From: Scleroderma bovista
Lineage: Eukaryota > Basidiomycota > Agaricomycetes > Boletales > Sclerodermataceae
Length of the DNA stretch: 28,241 nucleotides
Reading direction: 5' to 3'
NCBI GenBank assembly: GCA_037178675.1
Contig: JAYMGJ010000798.1
Span: forward strand, 1 to 28,241
Shown here: positions 1-9,767 of the stretch, in pieces
Layout of the letters: each line of letters opens with the position of its first letter
How positions within the stretch are numbered: the stretch's first letter is position 1
Program-made: the position numbers and the translations under genes
The notes under the pieces: model-generated
Told to the model about the DNA's origin: nothing
Databases searched by the model: none
The model's input: only the letters and a program-made list of their open reading frames with translations

Positions 1-890
1 CATATGCAGAGGACTCAAGAGACACAGAGATGACCAGGTATGAATTTTCAAGTCTAACGATAGACTTGAGATGACCAAAGTATGTGCACGACGCAGGACT
101 GACAAGGAGAACGCGCTGACCGAGAATGAGAGGGACTGAGGGAGAAGGCTGGGAAGATATGTACCAGACAGTACACAGGAGCTCAGGGAGAGGCTGTCCC
201 AAGAGCAGGACATAATTGAGGTCTGCTGCAATAGTGGAGAAACGTTCCAGAGAAAATGTGGACTCCATAGTGAGTGATGAAGTGGGTGTCTAGATTGCGG
301 GTGGAATATCTCCGTGGGAAATGAACAGATTTACGTCGGAACTTGACAGGCAGATAGACCATGGTCTAGGCTCCATGATGGTATAGTCACATGATTGATA
401 GCTTCAAAAATGGCAGAGCTATTCAAAATATCGGAATGCCGGCACTGGGCGCCTAAATTTGACATTTGGGCGCTAAAAATGATTCTTCCTTTTCTCCTTT
501 GTTTCTCTATCGTTTCTTCTGCTTCTTTGGTTGTTCTGGTATGGGAGTTGGACTGCAGTAGGTTGCATTCCTCTCTCATACTGAAATGATCATCAATCCT
601 TGGATTCTTCTGCTTCTTGGCGGTTCTTGTGCGAGGGATGACTGCCAGACGATGGCATTCATCTCTTGCATCAGGATAGTCATTCTTGTGCGATAGATGG
701 CTACAACGAGCTTGTATTCATTCTTCGCATAAGGATAGTCTTGACTTTGTGTGATATGGATAGCGAGGGCTGTCTGTATCCCTCAAGTCGGGACAATCTT
801 TCAACAGATCTTGGGTGTGCGTTTTTCGCATTAGTTTCATCGGCTAACTTTCTCCATGTCCACAGTACCAAACACGTTTGGTGCGTGACA
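1..890 (-). repeat. 2.1 kb LTR family, partial copy A1
   Basis: This is a diverged minus-strand copy of the long LTR found again at 1297-3395, 13378-15477 and 18270-20370. Only the first 890 bp of the LTR are inside the window. Its outer end, read on the minus strand, is TGTCACGCACCAAAC at 876-890 and is followed on the plus strand by gypsy coding sequence. Read on the minus strand it keeps an open frame (about 290 to beyond position 1) homologous to the MESVF frame of the other copies. It is clearly more diverged from the other three than they are from each other. Whether it is a solo LTR or part of a larger element cannot be seen here. Confidence 0.85.
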
Positions 891-1296
891 CCGGTACTTC
901 AGTACCCCGACCAGGACCGCGAATTCTGCCTCGAAACTGATGTGTCTGAGTTCGCCGTTGGGGGAGTGATATCTGTTAAGTGTGAGGACGGCGAATTCAG
1001 ACCAGTAGCGTACATGTCACACTCTATGACTCCGCCGGAACGCAACTATCCCATTCACGATAAAGAAATGCATGCTGGCCATTATAAAAGCAACAGAGGC
1101 CTGGCGCCATTATCTCGAGGCCACTCCTTATGCCTTTGAGATCTACATGGACCATCATAACTTAACGTACTTCACAAAGTCGCAGAATCTCTCCAAGCGC
1201 CAAGCGCGCTGGCAGATGTGGATGATGCGCTTCAACTACTCATTAATTTATAAAAAGGGAACCCAGATGCATGTTGCAGACCCGCTTAGTAGGCGG
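891..1296 (+). pseudogene. Ty3/gypsy RT C-terminus and RNase H fragment
   Basis: The fragment encodes the end of a Ty3/gypsy reverse transcriptase and its RNase H. Visible motifs are PVLQYPDQDREF, the RNase H start LETDVSEFAVGGVIS, PERNYPIHDKEM, then after a frameshift LAIIKATEAWRHYLE, YMDHHNLTYF, RQARWQMW and VADPLSRR. The order and spacing match the RNase H of chromovirus-type gypsy elements. The frame is broken at 1068-1075 by a tandem doubling of ATGC. Both ends stop abruptly at LTR termini (A1 at 890, A2 at 1297), so integrase and the rest of RT are absent. It codes on the strand opposite to the two flanking LTRs, so it is not their own internal region in the normal sense. Family assignment is secure; the parent element is not identifiable. 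Confidence 0.85.
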
Positions 1297-1830
1297 TGTG
1301 AGTCAGAGTGTGGATTTGGGTCAGAACAACAACCCAAACACAACACCAACAAAGGACTACGAAATTGTGCGAGTGGTGGTTTACCTCCGCAGTGTCCAGA
1401 GAGGATGTGCTGAGGAGGAGGGAAGGGGATCTACACCAACAAGGTGATGCAGACGGTGATGCAGGATACTCCTGGGGTACAGGAGCAATAGAAGACGAAG
1501 GGGATAGGTGTCTGGACTCTTCCTAAAGCCTAGGAAGTGTCAAAGTGGGGATTGAGTTGACTGGGACTGAAGTAGCGATACTACACCTAGAGATTGGTGC
1601 AGCAAGGGGACAAGGGGGCTCCTGACGTCCAGAAGCAATAGGGGATGAAGGATTGACAGGCTAGACTCTGCTTGAGCCTAGAGAAAGACTTGGACTTGAA
1701 TAGATTCGATAAAACTTGAATATCAGAGCCTTTAGACCTTCACTGAAGCCTACAAGACTCAAAGAGCTGAGCGGATACTGACTGAGAGGGACTGAGAGAG
1801 GGATAATTTCGTGCTATTGGGTCCTTTTCA

Positions 1831-1856
1831 CTGGGCTGAGCCCAGGGGTTTAAATA
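1831..1856 (-). promoter_or_regulatory. LTR core promoter, copy A2
   Basis: On the minus strand a TATTTAAA box is followed four bases later by the palindrome CTGGGCTCAGCCCAG. The same pair occurs at the same place in copies B and C. Its position late in the LTR fits a U3/R boundary. Promoter activity is inferred. Confidence 0.5.
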
Positions 1857-2470
1857 CATGGGGGGGCACAGCATTAAAGTACAAAAAGAGAAGGGAGTAA
1901 GCAGAATTTATCAAGGATTGGTAAGGGATTGGTAAGAGCTTTGTAAGGGGTTTGTAAGCGATCAGTAAGCAAGGGATAAGCAGGAATGAGTAAGCATAGG
2001 AAGCATGAATAAGCTGCTGAGTAAAGGAACGAGTAAGCTGCATGACAAGATTGATTGGTAAGGGAGTGAGTCATCAGCTGAGTAATATACCAAAAATGCG
2101 AAAGGGATAGAGTAATACTGATGACAAGAGAGCATCAGTAAGCAAGGGATGAGTCACTGCACAGCAGAAGGAGTCATTGATGCACGGCCTAAGAAGTTTA
2201 ATGGGGGGCTGTGTACCATCAGGAATTTGATGGGACAACAATGGGGAAGATCTGGGATTAATAGGGGGATTGATCCGAGACAAAACAGCCACAAGAAGGG
2301 TACCAGGGGTCCAGAGGTCTTTTTGGGGGGTCAGCATACACTAAAGTATAGTGCATGTGTTCTAGCGCCGCTGAAGCGCAACCATGGGCTCCCTTGACGA
2401 GCTCTCTTCTGGGAAAGAACGAGAGAGGGTTCTTCTTCCTAATAGCACTATAAAGTGGGGGGAATAACTG

Positions 2471-2863
2471 TCATGGTGCTGGGGGACGTCGTCTGAAAGT
2501 AGGGAAGCGGATAGAGTATTGAATTCGACGCATCCAGGGAAGTGAGACGAACGACAGAGGAAGATGGACATGGCAAGTATCTGGGAGGAAGGGACCATAG
2601 GCTGAGGGCTCAGGGGACACAGAGACGACCAGAGAAGACTTCTCAAGCTTGACAATAGACCTAAGATGACCAAAGTACGTCCTTGACGCAGGACTGACGA
2701 GGAGAACGCGCTGATCGAGAACAAGAGGGACTGAGGGAGCAGGCTGGGAAGATATGTGCCAGGAAGTGCACGGGAACTCTGGGAGAGGCTGTCCTAAGAG
2801 CAGGACATAGTGGAGATCTGCAGCAATAGCGGAAAAATGATCCAGAGAAAATACGGACTCCAT
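2471..2863 (-). CDS. LTR-embedded MESVF reading frame, copy A2
   Basis: A 130-codon frame starting MESVFSLDHF and ending FRRRPPAP, inside LTR copy A2. The same frame is present in copy B (130 codons), copy C (124 codons) and, without stop or indel, in the visible part of diverged copy A1. No known domain was recognised. It lies upstream of the LTR TATA-like box, so it would be transcribed only from a 3' LTR or an outside promoter. It may be a chance open frame. Conservation in A1 is the only argument for a gene. Confidence 0.25.
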   Translation of the reverse strand: MESVFSLDHFSAIAADLHYVLLLGQPLPEFPCTSWHISSQPAPSVPLVLDQRVLLVSPASRTYFGHLRSIVKLEKSSLVVSVSPEPSAYGPFLPDTCHVHLPLSFVSLPWMRRIQYSIRFPTFRRRPPAP

Positions 2864-3395
2864 AGTGAGCGATGAAGCGAACGTCTGGAGTGCGGGGGGA
2901 ATATCTTCGTGGGAAATGAACGGATTTGCGCCGGAACTTGACAGGCAGATAGACCATGCTCTAGGCTTTCTGATGGTATAGTCACGTGCCTGATAGCTTC
3001 AGAAACGACGGAGCTATTCAAAATATCGGAATGCCGGCACTGGGCGCCTAAAAATGACATTTGGGCACTAAAAATCATTTCTTCTCTTTCTCCTTCGTTT
3101 CTCCATCAATTCTTCGGCTTCTTTGATTGTTCTGGTATGGGAGTTGGACTGCAGACGTGTGCATTCCTTTCTCATACCACAATTGACGTTATTCCTTCAG
3201 TTTCTTCTGCTTCTTGGCGGTTCTCGTGCGATAGATGACTGTCTGCATTGGCATTCATCTCTCGCATCAGGATAGTCATCTTGTGCGATAGATGGCTACG
3301 ATGAGGGTCCATTGTGCTTATCCTTCGCATAAGGATCATTCGATATAGGCATTATCTTCCATGTTCACTGTACCAAACCTGTTTGGTGCGTGACA

Positions 3396-4340
3396 ACGCA
3401 CACACACTGCGATGCAGCCACCACCGGCATGATGATGATCGACAACCCTGTGGCCAGCACACGCATGTTGTGACGTGACCATGACCACCACGACCGGCAT
3501 TGACAACCCCAGTGCCAGCACGGTTGCAACCTGACCACCACCACCACCACTGGCGTCGATGACGACGACAATGGCGATGACCCCAGCGCCAGCACACACG
3601 CTGTGGCATGACCACCACCACCACCACCTGCATTGATGGCTGCAATGTGACAACAACCACCACCGGCATCATCGTTGATGATGATGACAACAACAGTGGC
3701 AACCCCAGTGGAGCATGCACGCACGCAGTGCGACCACCACCACCACCACCACCACCACACATGCACACCGCGACACAACCACCACCACCACGCACGCACA
3801 CTGCAACACAACCACCACTGTCACTGGCGTGACGATGACGACCCAGCCCCAGCATGCTGTGATGTGACCACCACCACCACCATGACTGGCGACGACCCCT
3901 GCCCCAGTATGCACACATGCTGCAATGCAACAACCACCATGACTGGTGACAGCGATGACATTCCTGGGCAGCCAGTGCTGCTGCAGGGACAGACGATGAT
4001 GACAGCAATCAGGGCAGCTGGCAGGACAGACGACGATGACGACGATCAGAGCAGCCACAGGGATGCACGGATGACGATGGCGACGACCCTGGGCAGCTAG
4101 TGCCGCCGCAGGGACAGATGATGACGACAACAACTCTCTGGCCAGCTGGCACAAGGACGAACGGCGATTACCCCAGCGCCAGCACACGCGCATGCTGCGA
4201 CACGACAACCACCACCACCGGCGTCGTCGACGACGACAGCAGTGACCCCCACCACCAGCACGCATGCACGCACGCACTCAGCCACATGACCACCACCGGC
4301 GACGACAGCACCAGCCGTTCGTGATCCCCAACCACGACTA
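3396..4340. repeat. ACC/GAC-rich minisatellite-like tract
   Basis: About 0.95 kb of imperfect repeats made of (ACC)n and (GAC)n runs joined by recurring modules. These include CCCCAGCGCCAGCACACG-like blocks near 3503, 3585, 3846, 3899, 4167 and 4250, and two copies of GGGCAGC(C/T)AGTGC(T/C)GC followed by GCAGGGACAGA at about 3966 and 4091. Long open frames cross it on both strands but encode only Gly/Val/Cys or Thr/His/Asp runs, as expected of triplet repeats. No gene is called. It begins directly at the end of LTR copy A2. Confidence 0.8.
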
Positions 4341-5222
4341 CCACGGCTGCATTAATTAGCATTATATAGAATGTATTGTACTAGATGTGCAATATAATAC
4401 AGTTGGCTACAGTACTATGACAGTGGGATACAGTTAAGTCACAGTGTGACAGTGGGATACAGATCAACGACATGGTGCGACAGCGTGATACAGTAGGCAC
4501 AGTATACGAGTCTATCTATATTAGGTATGGTGTGTACAGGACCCGAGATTGTGTCGCGATCTGTACAGCGCTGTCACAGCGCTGTACAAATGGGGACCTA
4601 TTTGTATCACTGTGGGGACTGTAGGTGGCTGTACAGCTCGGCACAGCTCGGCACAGCAACTTATGGTTTTGCTGATGGAGGAGTACAGGATAATCTACAG
4701 AGTACTTATACTACTAAGTGCAAACTAGGGACAAGTATATACAGTGACAAGTAAACAGCCTAAAAGGCGGACAAGGGATAACCAGAGAAAGTGCTATGTC
4801 AGGTCCGATGAAAATAAAGTCAGGTCCAGGTAAAATAAACTAGGTATGGTGAAAATGATACAAGGTGCAGGATATATTGAGAACGTGGAGAACTCACAAA
4901 CAGGCAGGGTAGACGGGGAAGTGTGGTAAGGACTGGATGCAGACTAGACCAAGGGTCATAGTTAGCAGAAGCATATGTGTGCGACCGTTGACCGGAGTAA
5001 CTGAGAGCAACCGGAGTTGAGCTGTAGGGCTGCAATGTAACCAGAGTAACTGGATATGATCTGGAGTTGGACATGGTTGTAACACTGACCTATGGTCTTC
5101 AGATGAATAAGTCACATCAGTCAGTCAGTCCATTTCAGACCATCAGCATGAGGTGGTGTCTGAAATCAGACAGCCAGACAGCCAGACCTTCAGGCTCATG
5201 TCAGCTTGTAAGATTACTAGTT
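4341..5222. other. non-coding stretch with short repeats
   Basis: No gene was seen. The stretch holds three near-copies of GACAGTGGGATACAG at 4419, 4448 and 4479 (period about 30), a perfect palindrome at 4563-4587, CAGCTCGGCA doubled near 4635, and GGAGTAACTG/CCGGAGT-type repeats around 4980-5070. A small inverted repeat, ATTTCAGAC with GTCTGAAAT, lies at about 5129-5165. These look like decayed transposon ends or short satellite sequence, but no element could be named. Confidence 0.5.
4563..4587. repeat. perfect 12 bp palindrome with 1 nt centre
   Basis: GTACAGCGCTGT is followed by one C and then its exact reverse complement, ACAGCGCTGTAC. Each arm also contains the self-complementary ACAGCGCTGT. 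Its role is unknown. Confidence 0.75.
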
Positions 5223-5851
5223 TCACAGGCCTTTGAAAGTCAATGACTTTCCTGACTTTTTGCCTTTCAGCAATGGGGGCACTTTCTGGGCTACTCTACA
5301 ATCATCATCCATTTCACTTAGGCTCACAATTTGCTTACAAATCAAACCAAATATTAGCAAGACAATCATCAATTTCTGAAAAATGAAGGTCAGGCAATTA
5401 AATGAGTGGTAATATGAGGAAGGATGGTGAGGATGGTGCAATGACATGATGATGCAATAGTACCAACACAAACAGATATCAATTAGGCAAAAATTCATAA
5501 CAAATGGGGTGGGGTCCACAGGATGGCAGGGAAACTCCAAAAGATGTGCCAAAAAAAATGTTGACCAAGATACAAATGCAGCTGAGTCCTGTTCAAACAC
5601 ATTAGTAACCATCATAGAAAAAGAGTACAATTCCTACAAATATTCTTGCACTGATGAACGGCTACCATCTGATCATTTGCCATCACATTATCTTGACAAC
5701 AGCCTTCCTCTGCATCAGCAAACCAAACCTCCCTTGGAAAGTACTGGCCAGCTACTCCTAGAAAGGTACCTAACTGGCTAGCACTGTCCAGGATTGTCCC
5801 AGCACTTGTCTCAGCAGTCCCAGACTGTTCCAGTGGTACTATCAACAGCAC
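5223..5851 (-). CDS. possible spliced hypothetical protein (fragment)
   Basis: Two minus-strand open stretches could form one gene. The upstream one (5851 down to about 5650) reads ...GQYFPREVWFADAEEGCC and MVAVHQCKNI. A GTAGGA donor near 5639 and an ACTCAG acceptor near 5583, with CTAAT between them, would join it in frame to SAFVSWSTFFLAHLLEF and HPVDPTPFVMNF. A second intron may precede KLMIVLLIFGLICKQIVSLSEMDDD, and the frame ends at 5223 with SGKSLTFKGL. No family was recognised and no start is certain. It may be an exon group of a decayed DNA transposon, a host gene relic, or chance open frames. Confidence 0.25.
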
Positions 5852-7483
5852 CTACACTACCTTTACTGTCTGTATTTGAAAAATTTTGACCACTTATTGC
5901 TGGAAATTGGCAGTGGGGGGCGGGTTGGATTGCCAGGTATGGAAGGGTTGGGGGGCATGGGACATGAGCCATGCAAGGGAGGACAGCTGCACCCGGGCAT
6001 GCCATGAGTGCCATGATGCAGGATCCAGTGGCTGCCCAGAGGCGTGGACTGATGACGTCGAGTGGTAACCATTGGCTTAGCTAATGGATATGGTCCAATG
6101 AGCTAATCACGTCATGTTCCATCACTGATAATAATGGATTCTGTTAGGAAATACTATGGTTAGCTAACTACATAGAGAGAGCATGGGTTAGCTAACCACA
6201 TAGCTAACCACGACACTATATAGTATGGGTCAAGGTAGGTTAGTGATATAGGAACAGGAAGGAGAAAATGAGATGGCACAATTTGTGAAAGAAACAAAAC
6301 AGATGAAAGGGGTGAACGTGCCTGGGAAATGGACAGGAAGGAAGGGGTGCGACTGCGAAAAAGAGCAATGACCAAGTGAGGTGAGAGTGGCAATTGGGGA
6401 AGGGCGATTATGTGGGAACAAGGGGCATGACTGTGAAAAAAAAAAGTAGTGTAGTATATTGATGAAAACGAGCAAGGTGAGTGAGGCAAGAGTGGTGGTG
6501 ATTTGGGGGGTCATTCATGGGATTGGGCTGTGATGTGGGGTCTGCATTGGTGCCAGTTAGTGAAATGCATGGGTCAGGGTACCTGTGAGGGGTCATGGGT
6601 AAGGGTACATGTGGGTCTGGGTCCAGGTCAGCATTTGTATACCTGCACACCCATGGCCATGTGCACAGTACCCATGGTGCCTTACTAGCTCAGACAATAG
6701 TGCCCAATGTCATGTCCACACACACTACTCCATTCATGGTTAATCTGACTTTATTTGTAACACCAAACATATTATGATTTGACATGAAATGAACCAACAA
6801 CACTCAACATTTCTTCACCTCCTACTACATTGTCACGATGAGTGCCAAATGTGTCTCCTGACCCATGGAAAAAGCTCTGGCAATGACTGGAGAGGTCAGC
6901 AAGGGAAAGCATAAGGCCACACAAGTCGACCCAGATACTGGAAGCACAGCAAAAAAGAGAAGGGCAGATAACAGCCAAACCTTCAACACAACAGCAAATG
7001 GAGCAACCAGTGACTTGACTGACAACGAGCAAGCAGAAATAGGCACTGCCAATTGCAATGAAGGTGGAAGGCAGTGAGACGACCCTAGGCAAACACCAAG
7101 GACCCAACCACACACTAAGACTCTGAGGAGGATTAGGATGCGAGTGTCTAGAGCAAAGACCCAAGATGAGCTTGAATGGGGAGCCTCTGGGTGCTGGATT
7201 GCACTGTATATATACTATTATACATGAGGGCTACGTGAGGCTATCCATGAGGCTACATGCAGGTAAAAGGCTATGTAATGACATCACTGTGGAGCTAAGG
7301 CTATGCATGATGATGTCAGGGGTGGCAGCATGTACAGCAAAAGGCACAGGTCTAGACTAGGTAGATAAGATAGAGGCTGTACACTAAGACAAGATAAATA
7401 CTATCTAACCGCAGATTAGATAAGATAAAAAGTTGGTCCATAACAGGCAGGCAGACACAGAGCCTGACAAGAGAGCAGGTGGA
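5852..7483. other. no recognisable gene; short repeats
   Basis: No convincing gene was seen in this 1.6 kb. GGTTAGCTAAC followed by ACATAG recurs near 6159-6210, and GAGGCTAC-like repeats run from about 7228 to 7310. A 70-codon plus-strand frame at 6865-7077 has a basic KKRRAD patch and could be a relic exon, but nothing supports it further. The stretch ends where the Copia-2a LTR begins at 7484; the five bases before it are GTGGA, the expected left target-site copy. Confidence 0.45.
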
Positions 7484-7771
7484 TGTTGAAGTTGCATGTG
7501 CACCTGGCATAAAACGTCGACGAAGTGCGCACAAGACTGCAACCCATATTAGTGTAGACTTAGTAATAGTCCTCTTTAGAGTAGATGTTACATGTCACAC
7601 AACACATGTCACAGTCATGCGTCACACTATTTGTTGTATATAAACAGTGTTCATCGCTTATATAATAGAACAGCTCTTGACCAGCTACCGCTACCATCTC
7701 AGGTTGTGCACTCCACCCAACAGGTGAGTTGGAGTAGCAGTTCCTCTATGTATATAGGTATTGCTTCAACA
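7484..7771 (+). repeat. Copia-2a 5' LTR (288 bp)
   Basis: Starts TGTTGAAG and ends CTTCAACA, a perfect 8 bp terminal inverted repeat. The primer site follows at once. A TATATAAA box lies at 7637-7644. The LTR matches 21358-21645 at full length and 23332-23557 (reverse) except for its last 49-odd bases. A GTGAGT donor-like site is at 7724. Confidence 0.92.
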
Positions 7772-7772
7772 G
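7724..7772 (+). other. intron-like segment at LTR/primer-site junction
   Basis: This 49 nt stretch begins GTGAGT and ends CAACAG. Its removal would join CCCAACAG to GTTATGAGCCC, leaving an intact primer site next to an LTR ending CCCAACA. The Copia-2c LTR ends exactly there. No strong branch site is visible, and CAACAGGT is repeated at both ends, so slippage during reverse transcription is an alternative to splicing. Confidence 0.45.
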
Positions 7773-7783
7773 GTTATGAGCCC
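7772..7783 (+). promoter_or_regulatory. primer binding site, initiator tRNA-Met type
   Basis: GGTTATGAGCCC directly follows the LTR. It is complementary to the anticodon arm of initiator tRNA-Met (GGGCTCATAACC), the half-tRNA priming known for copia-type elements. The same 12 bases follow the LTRs at 10074 and 21646. Confidence 0.85.
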
Positions 7784-8155
7784 TGTGAGCACACTGTGTG
7801 CAGCAATGCACCAGACAGTGCTCCAGCTCCCTGAGCGTCACTTTAACTAGCTTGACACTGTGGACCACAGTGAGCTCCTAGCTGAGCCCCTGCACAGCCA
7901 CAAGGCAAAGTCAGTCGATGACTTGTGCCAGACAGTGAGCTCCTAGTTGAGCACCTGTACTGCCCCAGGCGAAGTTTGTCGATGACTTGCACCAACCATG
8001 GCGAACATCGACGACGACTTGCGCTGGCATGACCTAGTCATGAGTTAGCTGTTGACAGAAGTGCCTTCACTGGCACTCAGGTGTTTCTTCTTTTCTTGCT
8101 TGTCTGTTGTCGCATTCACTTGCTGACTCCGTTGACACCCAAACAGAATATCACC
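7784..8155 (+). repeat. Copia-2a leader with internal tandem repeats
   Basis: The untranslated leader holds two imperfect copies of a block beginning CAGTGAGCTCCTAG (about 7868 and 7934), each ending in a GATGACTTG(C/T) motif, plus a third short GACGACTTGCGC copy near 8020. The same layout is present in Copia-2b. A packaging or translation-control role is possible but only inferred. Confidence 0.6.
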
Positions 8156-9767
8156 ATGTCCAGCGCTCTTGACAAGATGGTCCCCGTGTTCACTGGCTCC
8201 AACTGGCAGCAGTGGCACACCTCTATGCAGGCCTACCTCCGGGCACAAGGCCAATGGTATGTTTATTTGACGACACAACCCGCTGACAGCCACAACAACT
8301 GAAAGGAGTGGGACGACAACATTGAAAGAGCGCTTGGTAACATCACCTTGTGCCTCGCCCCCTCGATCCAGGTTGCAGTCTCGAACCTTGACAGCATTAA
8401 GGACGTCTGGGACCACCTGAAGAAGAACTTTGGTGCCCCCAGTATCGGTTCTGCCTATGCTGAGCTTAGCAAGCTCCTGTCGACTACCATCCCCGCTGGC
8501 TCCCATCCTGCTCCGGCCATCACCAAAGTGCTTAGCCACTTTGCGTATCTCAAAGACGCCGGCTTCGAGTTCCCTGCCCCCGTGCAGGCAATGATTATCC
8601 TTTGCAAGCTCCCTCCCACCATGGAGGTTGTAGCTCAGATCCTCAGCCAAACATTGCCGGATGAGATCAAGAACCTGAAGCCCAATGGGATCGTCAAGGC
8701 CACCATGCTCTCCTTTGAGCAGAAAGGTGCCTCTTCCTGCGCTGGTGGTAAGGGCCCCCAGGCCAATAAGCTTAGCGCTGTGAAGCGCAAGCCGGCTGAC
8801 CCCAAGTTCGCCCAGCAGCAGCAGCAGCCCCAGAGGCAGCAGCAGCAGCAAGGCAGGTCCAACAGTGGTACGAGTGGAAACGCTCCTGCCCAAGGACAGG
8901 GAGGCCGCACTCGATGCGGTGGTAAGAAGGCTCGCGCTCGCCACGAAAATGCCCAACAGGCAGCCTTCGCCACATATGTCCACTATGATGGACCAGAGCC
9001 CACCATCTGTTGAGAAAGTAAGTGCTTAGTCATCACTAGCACGTGACTTTCCTAGAGCCTTGACACGTGATGTGTCTGGACTCGCCAACTTCCATGTGAT
9101 ACTTCTGTCACATGACCGGTTATCAAAGTACCGACTAACCGGAGTCATATCTCTTATCTATGACATCATCAAGATAAGAAGAGATAACGTTCCTTCTAGA
9201 ACATTCCTATGAGGTCATGTCTAGACCGTTTCTTATCTCTTATCTTACCTATGACTCACTGTGGAGTTCTACGAGGTTCTACGAGTTTCCACAGGATACT
9301 ATGTTAGGAAGGTACTTATCTGCCTGTCCATTTATGGATACTTATGGCCACTCTACTTTTACATGGTCTGTGCGCAGCTCAGACGTATAAATACCCTTAT
9401 GCTTTTAGTAGCACAGTAGGATTTTACCCACCTGTTTTATCCTCTGTTGTTATCAACAAACTCTCAAACCACCTTCGGTTATTACTCCAAGTTAGAACCG
9501 TCTACCCAAGTGAGTTCAAGACTTCATATCATTTGTGTAGAGCCCGCTGCGTAGTGTCCACTCTCTCCTGTTGTGGACATTGCCTCCCGTTACCATCGAC
9601 CCTCATGCCTTGGCTCATACTCCCAGTGCTGCCCACTACAGCCCCCCCGCTTTCGATAATACTATTTGGGCCTTCGACTTGGCACACCATCTGGGGGTAG
9701 AGCCCTCCTGCCAGACCATCTGCACCCTCGACCAAGTTGTGTCGATGGCTAGTGCGAACCTGGACCA
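8156..9767 (+). pseudogene. Copia-2a gag (interrupted)
   Basis: Copia-type gag (UBN2-like) starting MSSALDKMVPVFTGSNWQQW at 8156. It shows the NWQQWHTSMQAYL start, VWDHLKKNFG, the DEIKNLKPNGI region and a C-terminal Gln-rich and Arg/Gly-rich stretch with no CCHC knuckle. CGA has become TGA at 8300-8302, as comparison with Copia-2b shows directly. A 585 bp solo LTR splits it at 9008. The frame resumes at 9593 with DPHALAHTPSAAHY and runs through FDNTIWAFDLAHHLGVEPSC to 9767, where the Copia-1 LTR begins. Unlike the 2b and 2c copies it has no frameshift at the C-run near FDNT. Confidence 0.88.
9008..9592 (+). repeat. solo LTR (about 585 bp) in Copia-2a gag
   Basis: An insertion starting TGTTGAGAAAG and ending near CCTCCCGTTA, flanked by CCATC on both sides (9003-9007 and 9593-9597; the match extends to ACCATC). 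The uninterrupted sequence is known from Copia-2b, which has a single CCACCATCGACC at this point. TATAAATA lies at 9386-9393 and a donor-like GTGAGT at 9510. No primer site or coding region is present, so it is a solo LTR, probably copia type given the 5 bp duplication. The exact 3' terminus is uncertain by one base. Confidence 0.8.

Larger units (their letters stand above)
1297..3395 (-). repeat. 2.1 kb LTR family, copy A2
   Basis: A full-length (2099 bp) minus-strand copy of the long LTR, closely matching copies B and C. Termini on its own strand are TGTCACGCACC (start, 3395) and GACTCACA (end, 1297). It contains the conserved MESVF reading frame, the TTTAAATA box with the CTGGGCT-centred palindrome (1831-1856), and a CTTAC-rich tract. 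The flanking four bases, GCGG on the left and ACGC on the right, do not form a target-site duplication. This copy may therefore have lost one original flank by recombination. No internal region or primer site borders it. Confidence 0.9.
7484..9767 (+). mobile_element. Ty1/copia element Copia-2a, 5' part
   Basis: A plus-strand copia element consisting of a 288 bp 5' LTR, primer site, repeated leader and gag. It is interrupted by a solo LTR (9008-9592) and cut off in gag at 9767 by the Copia-1 LTR. Its downstream part, if kept, lies beyond the window. It belongs to the same family as Copia-2b (21358) and Copia-2c (23332) but has many substitutions, mostly CpG to TpG or CpA, so it is the oldest layer of the nest. 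Confidence 0.88.

Noticed and set aside
1..3395. A1, RNase H fragment and A2 as one complete LTR element
   Set aside because: There is no primer site or polypurine tract at the inner edges, the coding strand is opposite to the LTRs, and A1 and A2 are strongly diverged.
3352..4277. Long Gly/Val/Cys-rich frames on the minus strand and Thr/His/Asp-rich frames on the plus strand
   Set aside because: They are translations of triplet repeats, open in several frames at once, so not evidence of a gene.
3396..5222. CRISPR-like array
   Set aside because: Repeats are imperfect, spacers are repetitive and the sequence context is eukaryotic.
6865..7077. 70-codon frame with a KKRRAD patch
   Set aside because: Short, no family, no splice partner found; kept only as a remark in the surrounding entry.
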